Below are positions 19,679 through 28,548 of a stretch of DNA of 64,000 nucleotides, piece by piece. Below the pieces are notes generated by a model. It ran no database searches. It was not told where the DNA came from and saw only the letters and a list, made by a program, of their open reading frames with translations. Origin of the DNA: Comamonas halotolerans (GTDB lineage Bacteria > Pseudomonadota > Gammaproteobacteria > Burkholderiales > Burkholderiaceae_C); the NCBI RefSeq assembly GCF_030162935.1, contig NZ_JASAUZ010000067.1:62001-126000 (forward strand), in the 5' to 3' direction. Each line of letters begins with the position of its first letter. Position 1 is the stretch's first letter. The position numbers and the translations under genes were made by a program.

Positions 19679-19692
19679 GGGGGAATTATGTG

Positions 19693-20265
19693 ATGGACAA
19701 AACGGCTCTTCGACGGACTTTGGTACAGCAACGCCTGAATATGGCTGACCGCCTACAGCGGGCAGATGATTTACAACGCGTGATGCGCATCTGGCTGGTG
19801 GATCGCCCGGACCAGGTCATCGGTGCCTACTGGCCGATCAAAGGTGAGTTTGATCCCTTGCCCGTATTGCACCGCTGGAAAGAGGACGGCGAATTACTGG
19901 ATAAACCCCAGCGCCGTCGCATCGGCCTGCCTGTGATCGACAAGGTCACCAAAACCATGCGTTTTCACGCTTGGCACCCTGGTTGCCCCATGGAGGAAGA
20001 CGCCTACGGCATCCCCAAGCCCAAAGACACTGAGGTGCTTACCCCGACTTTACTATTTGTGCCCTGTGTGGGCTACGCCCCGGGCGGATACCGCCTGGGT
20101 TATGGGGGTGGTTTTTATGACCGCACGCTGGCCGAGCTCAGGCCCAGCCCTTTCACTGTAGGCCTTGGATTCACCCAAGGTTTTATCGAGGATTTCCTGC
20201 CAGAGCCCCATGACTTGCCATTAGATGCCATCCTCAACGACAACGGCGTCGTTTGGCCGGTTTGA
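19693..20265 (+). CDS. 5-formyltetrahydrofolate cyclo-ligase
   Basis: This enzyme (MTHFS, YgfA family) converts 5-formyl-THF to 5,10-methenyl-THF with ATP. The 190-aa protein starts with the ATP-contacting MDKTALRRTLVQQR and ends with the family signature VPCVGYAPGGYRLGYGGGFYDRTL. The ATG at 19693 was chosen; a GTG codon lies directly before it at 19690. It is divergent from slt. In many proteobacteria the ssrS 6S RNA precedes this gene, but the 14-bp gap here rules that out. Confidence 0.93.
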   Translation: MDKTALRRTLVQQRLNMADRLQRADDLQRVMRIWLVDRPDQVIGAYWPIKGEFDPLPVLHRWKEDGELLDKPQRRRIGLPVIDKVTKTMRFHAWHPGCPMEEDAYGIPKPKDTEVLTPTLLFVPCVGYAPGGYRLGYGGGFYDRTLAELRPSPFTVGLGFTQGFIEDFLPEPHDLPLDAILNDNGVVWPV

Positions 20266-20273
20266 TTGTTTGT

Positions 20274-20549
20274 ATGCCTGTTCGCAAAAAGAAATCTGTT
20301 CCCCAGCGCCTGATTCAGCAGCGCCCACCGCTCACTCCCATGCATGAGCCGCTCAACCGCGCTGAGGTACAGCGCCTGCAAGCCCATATGCGCAAGCACG
20401 GCCCACGCAGCCTGACGCCGCGCCAGCACGACGCCGTCTGGGACTTTTTATTTGATGTACCCGAAAGCCAGGCATGGCTGGCTGACATGGCGACACAAAC
20501 CCAGGCAGCGCAAGCAGGTTTGCGCCCCCGGGCCAAGACACAAGCATGA
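20274..20549 (+). CDS. small hypothetical protein
   Basis: A 91-aa basic, helix-rich protein not recognised from any characterised family. It starts MPVRKKKSVPQR, 8 bp after the cyclo-ligase stop and on the same strand, so it is probably co-transcribed. Codon use is like its neighbours and no other frame is better here, so it is likely real. There is no signal peptide or membrane segment. Confidence 0.6.
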   Translation: MPVRKKKSVPQRLIQQRPPLTPMHEPLNRAEVQRLQAHMRKHGPRSLTPRQHDAVWDFLFDVPESQAWLADMATQTQAAQAGLRPRAKTQA

Positions 20550-20614
20550 GTACTGGGCTCACAAAGAGCTGAAAACAAAACGGCCTGCGCTACTTTTCCA
20601 GCAAGGAGACTGCG

Positions 20615-21298
20615 ATGTTGCAACTGTATATCGGTAACAAAAACTACTCCTCCTGGTCAATGCGACCCTGGGTGGCCATGCGCCAGCTTGATATTCCATT
20701 TAAGGAAATTCTGGTGCGCTTCGACGGCTTCGGCCCCTCGTCCCAGTTCAAGCAGACCATGCTGGCCCTCACGCCCACGGGCAATGTGCCGCTGCTGGTA
20801 CATGACGGTCTGGCCATCTGGGACACTTTGGCCATTGCCGAATACCTGGCAGAAGAATTCCCTGACGCGGGCATCTGGCCCCGCGCCTTTGCAGACCGAG
20901 CCCGGGCACGCAGCATCTGCGCTGAAATGCACAGCGGCTTTGCTGCGCTGCGCCGCCATTGCCCCATGAATATTGAAGCAGCCCTGCCAGAGATCGGTGC
21001 CCGAATATGGAGTGAGCAAGCGGGCGTGCGTGCCGATGTGCAGCGCCTGAGCGCCATGTGGACCACCTTGCTGCAAAGCCATGGCGGACCGATGTTGTTT
21101 GGTCATTTCAGCATGGCCGATGCCTTTTTTGCGCCCGTATGCATGCGCTTGCACAACTATGCGCTGCCTGTGACGCCTGCTGTCGAGGCCTATATCGAAC
21201 GTGTGCTTGCCCTGCCTGCGGTACAGGCCTGGATCACTGACGCTCTGGCCGAGCATGACTTTGTGCAGGAAGACGAACCGTACCGCACGCAGCGATGA
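20615..21298 (+). CDS. glutathione S-transferase family protein
   Basis: The 227-aa protein has an N-terminal thioredoxin-like GST domain (about 1-80: LYIGNKNYSSWSMRPWVAM) and a helical C-terminal domain. The NKNYSSWS segment, with its serine-rich catalytic turn, is typical of a bacterial GST subgroup. The start at 20615 follows AAGGAG. The substrate is unknown. It is convergent with queC. Confidence 0.88.
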   Translation: MLQLYIGNKNYSSWSMRPWVAMRQLDIPFKEILVRFDGFGPSSQFKQTMLALTPTGNVPLLVHDGLAIWDTLAIAEYLAEEFPDAGIWPRAFADRARARSICAEMHSGFAALRRHCPMNIEAALPEIGARIWSEQAGVRADVQRLSAMWTTLLQSHGGPMLFGHFSMADAFFAPVCMRLHNYALPVTPAVEAYIERVLALPAVQAWITDALAEHDFVQEDEPYRTQR

Positions 21299-21337
21299 TG
21301 CAGGCAACGTAAGAGTTGCTGCATCAGCCAGAAAGCA

Positions 21338-22048
21338 TCAAGCTGGCAAGGCCTGACTTGCTCTCCAATGCTTCCATCCATTGGCTCGCAACGCACACGC
21401 CGGACAGTTGCCACAGCCATAGCCCCAGTCGTGCAACACGTCCCTTGTGCCCTGGTAGCAGGTATGGGTGTCGTTGACGATCAGCTCCACCAGCGGCTCT
21501 CCACCCAAGTCTTGCGCCATCTGCCAAGTCTGCGCCTTGTCTATCCACATCAGCGGCGTGGCAATGCGCAAGCGCCGTTCCAGCCCCAGATTCAAGGCCA
21601 GCTGCATGGCCTTCATGGTGTCATCGCGACAATCCGGATAGCCTGAAAAATCGGTTTCACACACGCCCGTCACAATCACCTGAATGCCACGGCGATAGGC
21701 CAGCGCACCTGCCACCGTCAAGAACATCAGATTGCGGCCTGGCACAAAAGTGTTGGGCAATCCGTCGGCCTGCATGGCAAACGCGACCTCGTCGGTCAAA
21801 GAAGAGCCACCAATTTCCTGGAGCACATCCAGCGAAAGCACATGGTCCTCACCCAGCTTGTGTGCCCATTGGGGGAAGCTTGCACGGATTTTTTCAAGAA
21901 CCTGCAGGCGTGCCTGCATTTCCACGCTATGGCGTTGACCGTAGTTGAAGCCCAAGGTTTCCACACGCTCGTACCGGGACAGAGCGTGGGCCAGACAAGT
22001 GGTGGAGTCTTGTCCACCCGAAAACATGACAAGCGCAGAGGTATGCAT
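21338..22048 (-). CDS. queC: 7-cyano-7-deazaguanine synthase
   Basis: QueC converts 7-carboxy-7-deazaguanine to preQ0 with ATP and ammonia, in the queuosine pathway for tRNA. The 236-aa protein has the PP-loop [13 protein letters not shown] (8-20) and a C-terminal zinc site with four cysteines, in CYQG and GCGNCPAC. queD and queE are not in this window. No preQ1-type riboswitch is obvious in the 71 bp upstream. It is convergent with the GST gene. Confidence 0.96.
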   Translation of the reverse strand: MHTSALVMFSGGQDSTTCLAHALSRYERVETLGFNYGQRHSVEMQARLQVLEKIRASFPQWAHKLGEDHVLSLDVLQEIGGSSLTDEVAFAMQADGLPNTFVPGRNLMFLTVAGALAYRRGIQVIVTGVCETDFSGYPDCRDDTMKAMQLALNLGLERRLRIATPLMWIDKAQTWQMAQDLGGEPLVELIVNDTHTCYQGTRDVLHDWGYGCGNCPACALRANGWKHWRASQALPA

Positions 22049-22119
22049 GGATCGAAATTACAGCACAGCTCCAGGCCACAGTTGCTGCAGCCACTGCCCA
22101 GACCTCATCGCAGCGCCAC

Positions 22120-22575
22120 TTATTTGTACTGTTTGCGCAAGAATGGCTTGTGACGCGCAATATGCTCCAGCTGTGCTGGGGCCAAGGACCCACCGAGGTC
22201 TTCATCTTCAATATTGAGCACATCGTTGGCGTAGTTCAGCGCGCGCTTGACCACATCTTCCTCGCTCACGCCATGCTTGGCCGCCAAGTCCATGGCAGCC
22301 CGGCGCATGGCTCGCTGGCCTAGCATCCACATTGCGGCGTACGCGTCCCAGGCAGCCGCATTTTTCTTCAGTTGCTCATGCTCGGCCAGGATGTCTTTCA
22401 GGGGCTTGGCCAGAATTTCCTGCATCTCCTTCATCTGAGCCTGCATGGCCTCGAACTGCGCTTCGCGCTCCAGGGCCGCTGCAGCTGCCTTGGCCTGGGC
22501 ATCCGGTGCCTGCGGCACGGGCACACTGCCATCTGGGTTGAGTTGGGCAATGGTCAAGTCTGAAAGCATCGACAT
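22120..22575 (-). CDS. conserved hypothetical protein with central coiled coil
   Basis: A 151-aa soluble protein of unknown function. Residues about 25-75 are rich in Ala, Gln, Glu and Met and probably form a coiled coil (REAQFEAMQAQMKEMQ). A C-terminal part follows with LAPAQLEHIARHKPFLRKQYK. In-frame ATGs at 22590, 22575 and 22569 are possible starts; 22575 is a compromise with no clear ribosome site. It lies upstream of queC on the same strand (71-bp gap) and is divergent from cca. Confidence 0.6.
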   Translation of the reverse strand: MSMLSDLTIAQLNPDGSVPVPQAPDAQAKAAAAALEREAQFEAMQAQMKEMQEILAKPLKDILAEHEQLKKNAAAWDAYAAMWMLGQRAMRRAAMDLAAKHGVSEEDVVKRALNYANDVLNIEDEDLGGSLAPAQLEHIARHKPFLRKQYK

Positions 22576-22681
22576 ACAACATGCATCCATAGCAAGAAGA
22601 GAGCAGCGACTCTATCAACAAAACTTGCCCTTTTCACGCATCGAAAAACTTGCCCGGCTAAGCCCGCCTACACTTGCAGGC

Positions 22682-23920
22682 ATGAAGATTTACAAGGTTG
22701 GCGGCGCGGTACGCGATCGCTTGTTGCAGCGCCCTGTTCATGACACCGACTGGGTGGTGGTGGGCGCGACCCCCGACGAAATGACGGCGCAGGGCTACAC
22801 CCCTGTGGGCCGCGACTTTCCCGTTTTCCTGCACCCCAAAACACATGAAGAATATGCGCTGGCCCGCACCGAGCGCAAAAGTGGCATGGGATATCGCGGT
22901 TTTGTGGTGCACACCTCGCCAGACGTCACACTGGAAGAAGACTTGGCGCGCCGTGACCTGACCATCAACGCCATGGCAGCTCCGGCAGACTGGACCGGCA
23001 CCGAAGCCGTGATTGACCCCTACCACGGCCAGGCAGATCTGCAGGCCAAAGTGCTGCGCCATGTCACCGATGCCTTCCGCGAAGACCCCGTGCGCATCTT
23101 GCGTGTGGCGCGCTTTGCCGCGCGCTTTGAAGACTTCAGCGTGCATCCAGACACGCTTGCGCTGATGCGCGAAATGGTGGAGGCTGGCGAGGTTGACCAT
23201 CTGGTGCCAGAGCGTGTATGGCAGGAAATCAGCCGCGGGCTGATGGAAGGCAAGCCTTCGCGCATGTTCGAGGTACTGCGCACCTGCGGCGCTTTGAAAG
23301 CGCTGCTGCCCGAGCTGGACCGCCTCTGGGGAGTGCCTCAACGGCCCGAATACCATCCAGAGGTCGACAGCGGCGTGCACGCCATGCTGGTGCTGGATAT
23401 GGCTGCACGGTTGCAAGCCCCTCTCACCGTGCGTTTTGCCTGCCTGTGTCATGACTTTGGCAAAGGCACCACACCCAGGGATATGCTGCCCCGCCACATT
23501 GGCCATGAACAGCGCAGCGCTCGCTTGCTCAAGGAGGTGTGCGAGCGCTGGCGTGTTCCCAACGACTGCAAGGAGCTTGCCGATTTGGTGGCCCGAGAGC
23601 ACGGCAATATTCACCGCAGTCAAGACCTCAACGCAGCGGCTTTGATGCGCCTGTACGAGCGCTGCGATGCCATCCGCAAGCCTGAGCGCTTTGCGCATGC
23701 CCTATGTGCCTGCGAATGTGATGCGCGTGGACGCACGGGTTTCGAAGAGCGCCCCTACCCCCAGCGTGAACGGCTATGGAGCGGCTTGCAGGCCGCGCTC
23801 ACTGTGGATACGGCAAGCGCCGCCAAAAAGGCCACAGAGCAAGGGCTCAAAGGCAAAGCCATTGGCGATGCGGTCACCGCCGTGCGCGTCGCGGCCGTGC
23901 AGCAGTGGCTGCAGGCCTGA
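22682..23920 (+). CDS. cca: multifunctional CCA-adding tRNA nucleotidyltransferase
   Basis: This enzyme adds or repairs the 3' CCA of tRNA. The 412-aa protein has the class II nucleotidyltransferase core KVGGAVRDRLL (about 4-14), the metal motif HDTDWVV and RRDLTINAMA. A C-terminal HD domain (LCHDFGKGTT) gives phosphatase and phosphodiesterase activity, as in E. coli Cca (also 412 aa). The ATG at 22682 gives the canonical MKIYKVGGAVRD start. It is monocistronic. Confidence 0.97.
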   Translation: MKIYKVGGAVRDRLLQRPVHDTDWVVVGATPDEMTAQGYTPVGRDFPVFLHPKTHEEYALARTERKSGMGYRGFVVHTSPDVTLEEDLARRDLTINAMAAPADWTGTEAVIDPYHGQADLQAKVLRHVTDAFREDPVRILRVARFAARFEDFSVHPDTLALMREMVEAGEVDHLVPERVWQEISRGLMEGKPSRMFEVLRTCGALKALLPELDRLWGVPQRPEYHPEVDSGVHAMLVLDMAARLQAPLTVRFACLCHDFGKGTTPRDMLPRHIGHEQRSARLLKEVCERWRVPNDCKELADLVAREHGNIHRSQDLNAAALMRLYERCDAIRKPERFAHALCACECDARGRTGFEERPYPQRERLWSGLQAALTVDTASAAKKATEQGLKGKAIGDAVTAVRVAAVQQWLQA

Positions 23921-24039
23921 AACAAGAATATTGAGATAACTCACCGACCTTCAAGGGAATTCCAGCAAGGACAAACATCACAAGGCGTAGGAACATAGGG
24001 CAGTCCGTTCCCTGTCCAACCCTTTTCAGGAGTGATGCG

Positions 24040-25560
24040 ATGCCTTACGTTCTTCCCGGCCAAACTGGAGCCCTGCACCAATACCAGACCAAGTACGACC
24101 ACTACATTGGAGGTCAGTGGGTTGCTCCCACCAATGGTGAGTACTTCGATGTCACCACACCCATCAACGGCAGCGTCTACACCCAGGCGGCACGCGGCAC
24201 CGCCGCCGATATCGAAAAGGCGCTGGATGCCGCCCACGCTGCTGCCGATGCCTGGGGGCAGACCTCGCCCACCGAGCGCAGCGCAATATTGCTGCAGATC
24301 GCCGACCGCATTGATGCCAACCGGGAATTGCTGGCCTATGTGGAAACCATTGACAACGGCAAAGCCATTCGCGAGACCCTGGCCGCAGACATTCCGCTGT
24401 CTGCCGACCACTTCCGCTACTTCGCCGGCGCCATTCGCACCCAGGAAGGCGGTATCAGCCAGATCGACAACGACACTGTGGCCTACCATTTTCACGAGCC
24501 ACTGGGCGTGGTCGGGCAAATCATTCCTTGGAATTTTCCCATCTTGATGGCGGCCTGGAAGCTGGCTCCTGCTCTGGCGGCTGGCAATTGCGTGGTACTC
24601 AAACCGGCCGAGCAAACGCCCATCAGCATTTTGGTGCTGGCTGGCTTGATTGGCGACTTGCTGCCACCTGGGGTGCTCAACATCGTCAACGGGTTTGGCC
24701 GCGAAGCCGGCATGCCGCTGGCACAAAGCAAACGCATCGCCAAGATTGCCTTCACCGGCTCCACCAGTACCGGCCGTGTGATTGCACAGGCTGCAGCCAA
24801 CAGCCTGATACCGGCCACCCTGGAGCTGGGCGGCAAGTCCCCCAACATCTTCTTCGCAGATGTGATGGACAAGGACGACAGCTTCCTCGACAAGGCCATT
24901 GAGGGTCTGGTGCTGTTTGCCTTCAATCAGGGCGAAGTCTGCACCTGCCCCAGCCGGGCACTGATCCATGCCTCCATCTATGACAGATTCATGGAACGTG
25001 TCTTGCAGCGGGTGGCCGCCATCAAGCACGGTGACCCGCTGGACCCGAACTCCATGATGGGGGCGCAAGCCAGCAAGGAGCAGCTGACCAAAATCCTGTC
25101 GTATCTGGATCTGGGCAAGCAAGAAGGCGCACAGGTGTTGATCGGGGGCGCACAGGCCCAGCTGGGCGGCGCCCTGGATGGCGGTTATTACGTGCAGCCC
25201 ACCATCTTCAAAGGCCACAACAAGATGCGCATCTTCCAGGAAGAAATCTTTGGCCCGGTACTGGCCGTCACCACGTTCCAAACTGAAGCCGAAGCACTGG
25301 AGATTGCCAACGACACGCTCTATGGCTTGGGCGCTGGCGTGTGGAGCCGCAATGGCAACGTAGCCTACCGCATGGGCCGTGGCATCAAAGCCGGACGCGT
25401 GTGGACCAACTGCTACCACCACTATCCGGCACACGCGGCGTTTGGTGGCTACAAGGAATCAGGTGTGGGACGCGAAAACCACAAGATGATGCTCAATCAC
25501 TACCAACAAACCAAGAACCTGTTGGTCAGCTACTCCGAATCCAAACTCGGATTCTTCTAA
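24040..25560 (+). CDS. NAD(P)-dependent aldehyde dehydrogenase (AldB/ExaC type)
   Basis: The 506-aa protein oxidises aldehydes, probably acetaldehyde or other short alcohol-derived aldehydes, to acids. The catalytic general base is Glu264 in LELGGKSPN and the nucleophile Cys301 in [11 protein letters not shown]; this CTCPSR context marks the AldB/AcoD/ExaC subgroup. AGGAG at 24028-24032 supports the start. It is followed 127 bp later by a DUF779 gene, a partner repeatedly found with this subgroup, which suggests roles in ethanol or acetoin use. Confidence 0.92.
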   Translation: MPYVLPGQTGALHQYQTKYDHYIGGQWVAPTNGEYFDVTTPINGSVYTQAARGTAADIEKALDAAHAAADAWGQTSPTERSAILLQIADRIDANRELLAYVETIDNGKAIRETLAADIPLSADHFRYFAGAIRTQEGGISQIDNDTVAYHFHEPLGVVGQIIPWNFPILMAAWKLAPALAAGNCVVLKPAEQTPISILVLAGLIGDLLPPGVLNIVNGFGREAGMPLAQSKRIAKIAFTGSTSTGRVIAQAAANSLIPATLELGGKSPNIFFADVMDKDDSFLDKAIEGLVLFAFNQGEVCTCPSRALIHASIYDRFMERVLQRVAAIKHGDPLDPNSMMGAQASKEQLTKILSYLDLGKQEGAQVLIGGAQAQLGGALDGGYYVQPTIFKGHNKMRIFQEEIFGPVLAVTTFQTEAEALEIANDTLYGLGAGVWSRNGNVAYRMGRGIKAGRVWTNCYHHYPAHAAFGGYKESGVGRENHKMMLNHYQQTKNLLVSYSESKLGFF

Positions 25561-25687
25561 GCGGTTGAAGGAGAGCGCCGAATGCAGCCTTGCCTACGGT
25601 GCTCTCAAAGTGTTGAAAAGAACTTTTCAGCTCACCCCATTGCTGCGCACACACAGCACTTCATGTCTCGATACAAAGGAGCACCCC

Positions 25688-26074
25688 ATGGTTGATCGCG
25701 TCATTGCCACGCCAGCTACTTTGGCCTTGATTGAGGTGCTCAAGGCCAAGTACGGGCCGCATCTGTTCTTTCACCAATCAGGGGGCTGCTGCGACAACAG
25801 CGCCGCCAACTGCTATATCGAAGGCGAACTAACGATCGGTCCAGGCGATGTCAAGCTTGGTGACATCGGCGGGTTGCCGTTTTATATGAGCACCTCACAA
25901 TTTGAATACTGGAAGCACACCCAGCTCATCATCGATGTGATTGACGGCCACGGGGGAGGCACCCTCTCCCTGGAGGGCCCAGAAGGCAAAGCCTTTCTCA
26001 CGCGCTCGCGCGTTTTTACCGACGAAGAGCTGGCCTTGCTCAATCGCGAAGAGACTGCACGCCGCATGTCTTAG
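25688..26074 (+). CDS. DUF779 domain protein
   Basis: A 128-aa soluble protein of the DUF779 family, recognised by HQSGGCCDNSAANCY with Cys34, Cys35 and Cys42, and by a conserved FYMSTSQFEYW segment. Its molecular role is not established. The cysteine cluster suggests metal or thiol chemistry, and its regular position next to AldB-type dehydrogenases suggests it supports that enzyme. The ATG at 25688 follows AAGGAG at 25676-25681 and lies 127 bp after the dehydrogenase stop. Confidence 0.85.
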   Translation: MVDRVIATPATLALIEVLKAKYGPHLFFHQSGGCCDNSAANCYIEGELTIGPGDVKLGDIGGLPFYMSTSQFEYWKHTQLIIDVIDGHGGGTLSLEGPEGKAFLTRSRVFTDEELALLNREETARRMS

Positions 26075-26121
26075 GCTCTCGGCAAGCGCTAGCATGGTGC
26101 CCCCACACGCAGGAATGCACC

Positions 26122-27266
26122 ATGATTTTTCTGAACCATGCCGCCAACGGACTGATGCCCAACAGCACCGTGCAGGCGATCACCGACTATCTGCACGCCG
26201 AGCAGCAACGCAGCCCCCATCTGGCAGAGTTGGATGCTGCACCGCAGTTGCAACAGCTCTACCCTTTGCTGGCTGAACTACTGGGCAGTCAACCCCAGGA
26301 CATTGCATTGACCAGCGGCAACAGCCATGGCTGGACAGCGGTTGTCGGCGCCATGCCCTGGCAGGCTGGAGATAAGGTGCTGATTGCGCCCGGTGAATGG
26401 GGCGGCAATGTGAGCATGCTGCAGCATCTGCAAAGCCGCCATGGCATCAGCGTGCAGACAATGCCATGCTTGGCAGATGGCAGTCTGGATCTGCCCACGC
26501 TCGAGCTGCTGCTGCAAACCGACCAGCAGATCAAATTGCTGGCGCTGACTTGGGTGCCCGCCAACGGTGCCATCATCTACTCTGCCGAAGCAGTGGGTGC
26601 ATTGTGCAGCCAGTACAAGGTGACATTTGTTGTGGATGCAGCCCAGGCGCTGGGCCATTTTCCCGTTGATGTGCAGCGCTTGCAGTGTGACGCGCTCACC
26701 GCACCAGGGCGCAAATGGATCAATGCTCCACGCGGCACCGGCTTGCTCTATGTGCACCCTCGTTTATTGCCCAAGCTGCAACCCTTGGTGGTCGACCACC
26801 AGTCCCGCCCGATCACTGCAGAAGGTGCGCAGCTGCGCTCAGACGCACGTCGGTTTGAGCTGTCGGAAAGCGCCATCTCACTCAAGCTGGGTTCAAGGCC
26901 GCGCTGGAACATGCCCGCGCCATGGGCTGGGACACGCGCTATGCTGCCATCGCCCGCAGGGCTGTTGAGCTACGCCAGGCCCTGCGCACCTTGCCCCACG
27001 TCACGCTGCAAGAGCACCCAGGCAATCCTGCAGAAAACGCGTTGGTCGCATTTTCGGTACAGGGCTTCAGCGCCCAGGAGGTGCAGCAGGCACTGCTGGA
27101 GCAAGGCATCTCTGTTGCCGTAAGTGGCATGGGCTACACCCCTCTGGACATGCAGGCTCGTGGCCTGGAAAGCGTGGTGCGCGCCTCGGTCAGCTGGCAG
27201 ACCACATCGCATGAGATTGCAGCGCTGGCTGCCGCACTGCAAACCGTGCGCAAAACCAAGGCTTAG
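26122..27266 (+). pseudogene. class V aminotransferase-fold PLP enzyme, frameshifted
   Basis: Two overlapping frames together encode one ~380-aa class V PLP protein. The first (from ATG 26122) carries HAANGLMP, VDAAQALGHFPVDV and the PLP lysine in APGRKWINAPRGTGLLYV (Lys198), then loses family similarity after SAISLKLG. From about 26889 similarity continues in the -1 frame (GFKAALEHARAMGWDTRYAAI) to the stop at 27266. The junction reads CTGGGTTC, consistent with loss of one base in a glycine codon. Isocysteine lyase/EgtE-like or cysteine desulfurase-like enzymes share this layout; the substrate is unknown. It is a recent pseudogene or a sequencing error. Confidence 0.82.
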
Positions 27267-27288
27267 CCCCTCAGCAGATCCTGCGCTG

Positions 27289-27732
27289 TTACAGCACTTG
27301 CGCCCGAACCCAGCGCACAATCTCCCCTGCGGGCAAAGCACCTGAGATGCGGGCCACCTCGTTGCCATCTTCAAAAATGATCATGGTAGGGATGCTGCGC
27401 ACGTTATAAGGGGCTGCCACATGCGGATAGGCCTCGGTATCGAGCTTTGCGAAACGTACTTGCGGCTCCAGCTGCTGTGCGGCCTGTGCAAAGGCTGGCG
27501 CCATCATGCGACACGGGCCACACCACGGCGCCCAGAAATCCACCACCACAGGCAAATGGCTGCGACCAACATGCTTGGCAAAGCTGTCCGCGTCCAGTTG
27601 CAACGGCTCACCTGTGAACAACGGCTGATGACAGCTGCCGCAGTTGGGCTCAGCGTTCAGATGTAGCTGCGCCACACGATTGGTTTTGTGACAGTGGGGG
27701 CAGACAACGTGCAGAGGTTCTTGGATGGTCAT
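27289..27732 (-). CDS. trxC: thioredoxin 2
   Basis: The 147-aa cytoplasmic disulfide reductase has an N-terminal zinc ribbon (CPHC 11-14, CGSC 31-34) and then a thioredoxin domain with WCGPC (70-74) and the cis-Pro loop RSIPTM. This is the TrxC architecture; E. coli TrxC is induced by OxyR under peroxide stress. No OxyR site could be identified by eye. It is convergent with the frameshifted aminotransferase gene. Confidence 0.95.
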   Translation of the reverse strand: MTIQEPLHVVCPHCHKTNRVAQLHLNAEPNCGSCHQPLFTGEPLQLDADSFAKHVGRSHLPVVVDFWAPWCGPCRMMAPAFAQAAQQLEPQVRFAKLDTEAYPHVAAPYNVRSIPTMIIFEDGNEVARISGALPAGEIVRWVRAQVL

Positions 27733-27875
27733 ATGCGCAGCTTAAATACGATGTTTCAAGGTATGTGGCACCTAGGGGCGACATTGCAAGTCAGACAAAC
27801 CCAATGTCCAAAGAATTCGCCACTGCTCGCGCAATCACGGAGCCCTGTTTCCAGCATTCACCATGGCAGCAACTG

Positions 27876-28082
27876 CTACAACAGCCATGCCACCAGCTTG
27901 ATGCAACTGAACAGCAGCACCGTCACCAGCACCGCGCTGGCAAAAGGAATGAAAACCTCTCGCCCTAGCAGCCTGAAAGTGAAATCGCCCGGCAAACGGC
28001 CCAGTCCGATCTTGCGCAAGACTCCCGTGGTGCTGTTGATGAGCACCAGCAGGATAAAAATCAAGAACATCCAGCGAATCAT
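27876..28082 (-). CDS. DUF2905 small membrane protein
   Basis: The 68-aa protein has two hydrophobic helices (about 3-20 and 47-67) separated by GLGRLPGDFTFRLLGREVFIP, the DUF2905 signature. It is an inner membrane protein of unknown function, widely conserved as a single small gene. It lies 24 bp after the upstream membrane protein gene on the same strand, probably in one transcript, with 143 bp to trxC. Confidence 0.85.
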   Translation of the reverse strand: MIRWMFLIFILLVLINSTTGVLRKIGLGRLPGDFTFRLLGREVFIPFASAVLVTVLLFSCIKLVAWLL

Positions 28083-28106
28083 GGGCGAGCAATAGAAAGT
28101 GCGAAG

Positions 28107-28526
28107 CTAAGAGGTAAAAGCGCTGCGCATCAACAGCGCCTGAATCATCAATGCCGCCATGCCATAGGCGGTGGCCAAGGCCCATTGCTGGGTCCACAAC
28201 AAGGTCGCCGCAATCAGCACATCACCCAAGATGCTGACACAGCGATAGGTCCAGGGCCAGACACCCGGCTGCAAATGCCGGATGGAATCACCAAAGACAC
28301 GCCGCACCTGCCATTGCAGCCAAAGCCTGCGCAAGAGGTGCGCCCAGGCGTTGACGGTGAATAGCAGTGTCAGCAAGCTGCCAAGCGCAAACGCTGTATC
28401 ACGCGGCCAGAGGTACTCCGCCCACAATAAGAGCAGCAACAGCGAGTCCATCCCCACCGCCCAGGCCCATCGCGCAGCAGAAACTTTCAGCGTCACAGCG
28501 TTGGTGCTTGCGGCAGATTCCGACAT
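28107..28526 (-). CDS. hypothetical membrane protein
   Basis: A 139-aa protein with four likely transmembrane segments (about 20-40, 45-63, 95-110 and 113-133) and a basic loop RRLWLQWQVRRVFGD between the second and third. No characterised family is recognised. It is downstream of the MidA-type methyltransferase on the same strand (22-bp gap) and upstream of DUF2905, so the three may form an operon. Confidence 0.65.
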   Translation of the reverse strand: MSESAASTNAVTLKVSAARWAWAVGMDSLLLLLLWAEYLWPRDTAFALGSLLTLLFTVNAWAHLLRRLWLQWQVRRVFGDSIRHLQPGVWPWTYRCVSILGDVLIAATLLWTQQWALATAYGMAALMIQALLMRSAFTS

Positions 28527-28548
28527 AGGGCGAATGCAGGCTTACGGC

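Noticed and set aside
19679-19692. 6S RNA gene beside the 5-formyl-THF cyclo-ligase
   Set aside because: ssrS often precedes this gene, but only 14 bp separate it from the divergent slt start.
22658-23698. 346-codon open frame antisense to cca
   Set aside because: Shadow of a confident cca gene; no motifs.
23941-25434. 497-codon open frame antisense to the aldehyde dehydrogenase gene
   Set aside because: The plus strand encodes a complete, motif-bearing dehydrogenase. The antisense product has no family features.
26880-26925. Programmed -1 frameshifting in the class V aminotransferase gene
   Set aside because: No X-XXY-YYZ slippery heptamer or downstream hairpin is visible. A lost base is simpler.
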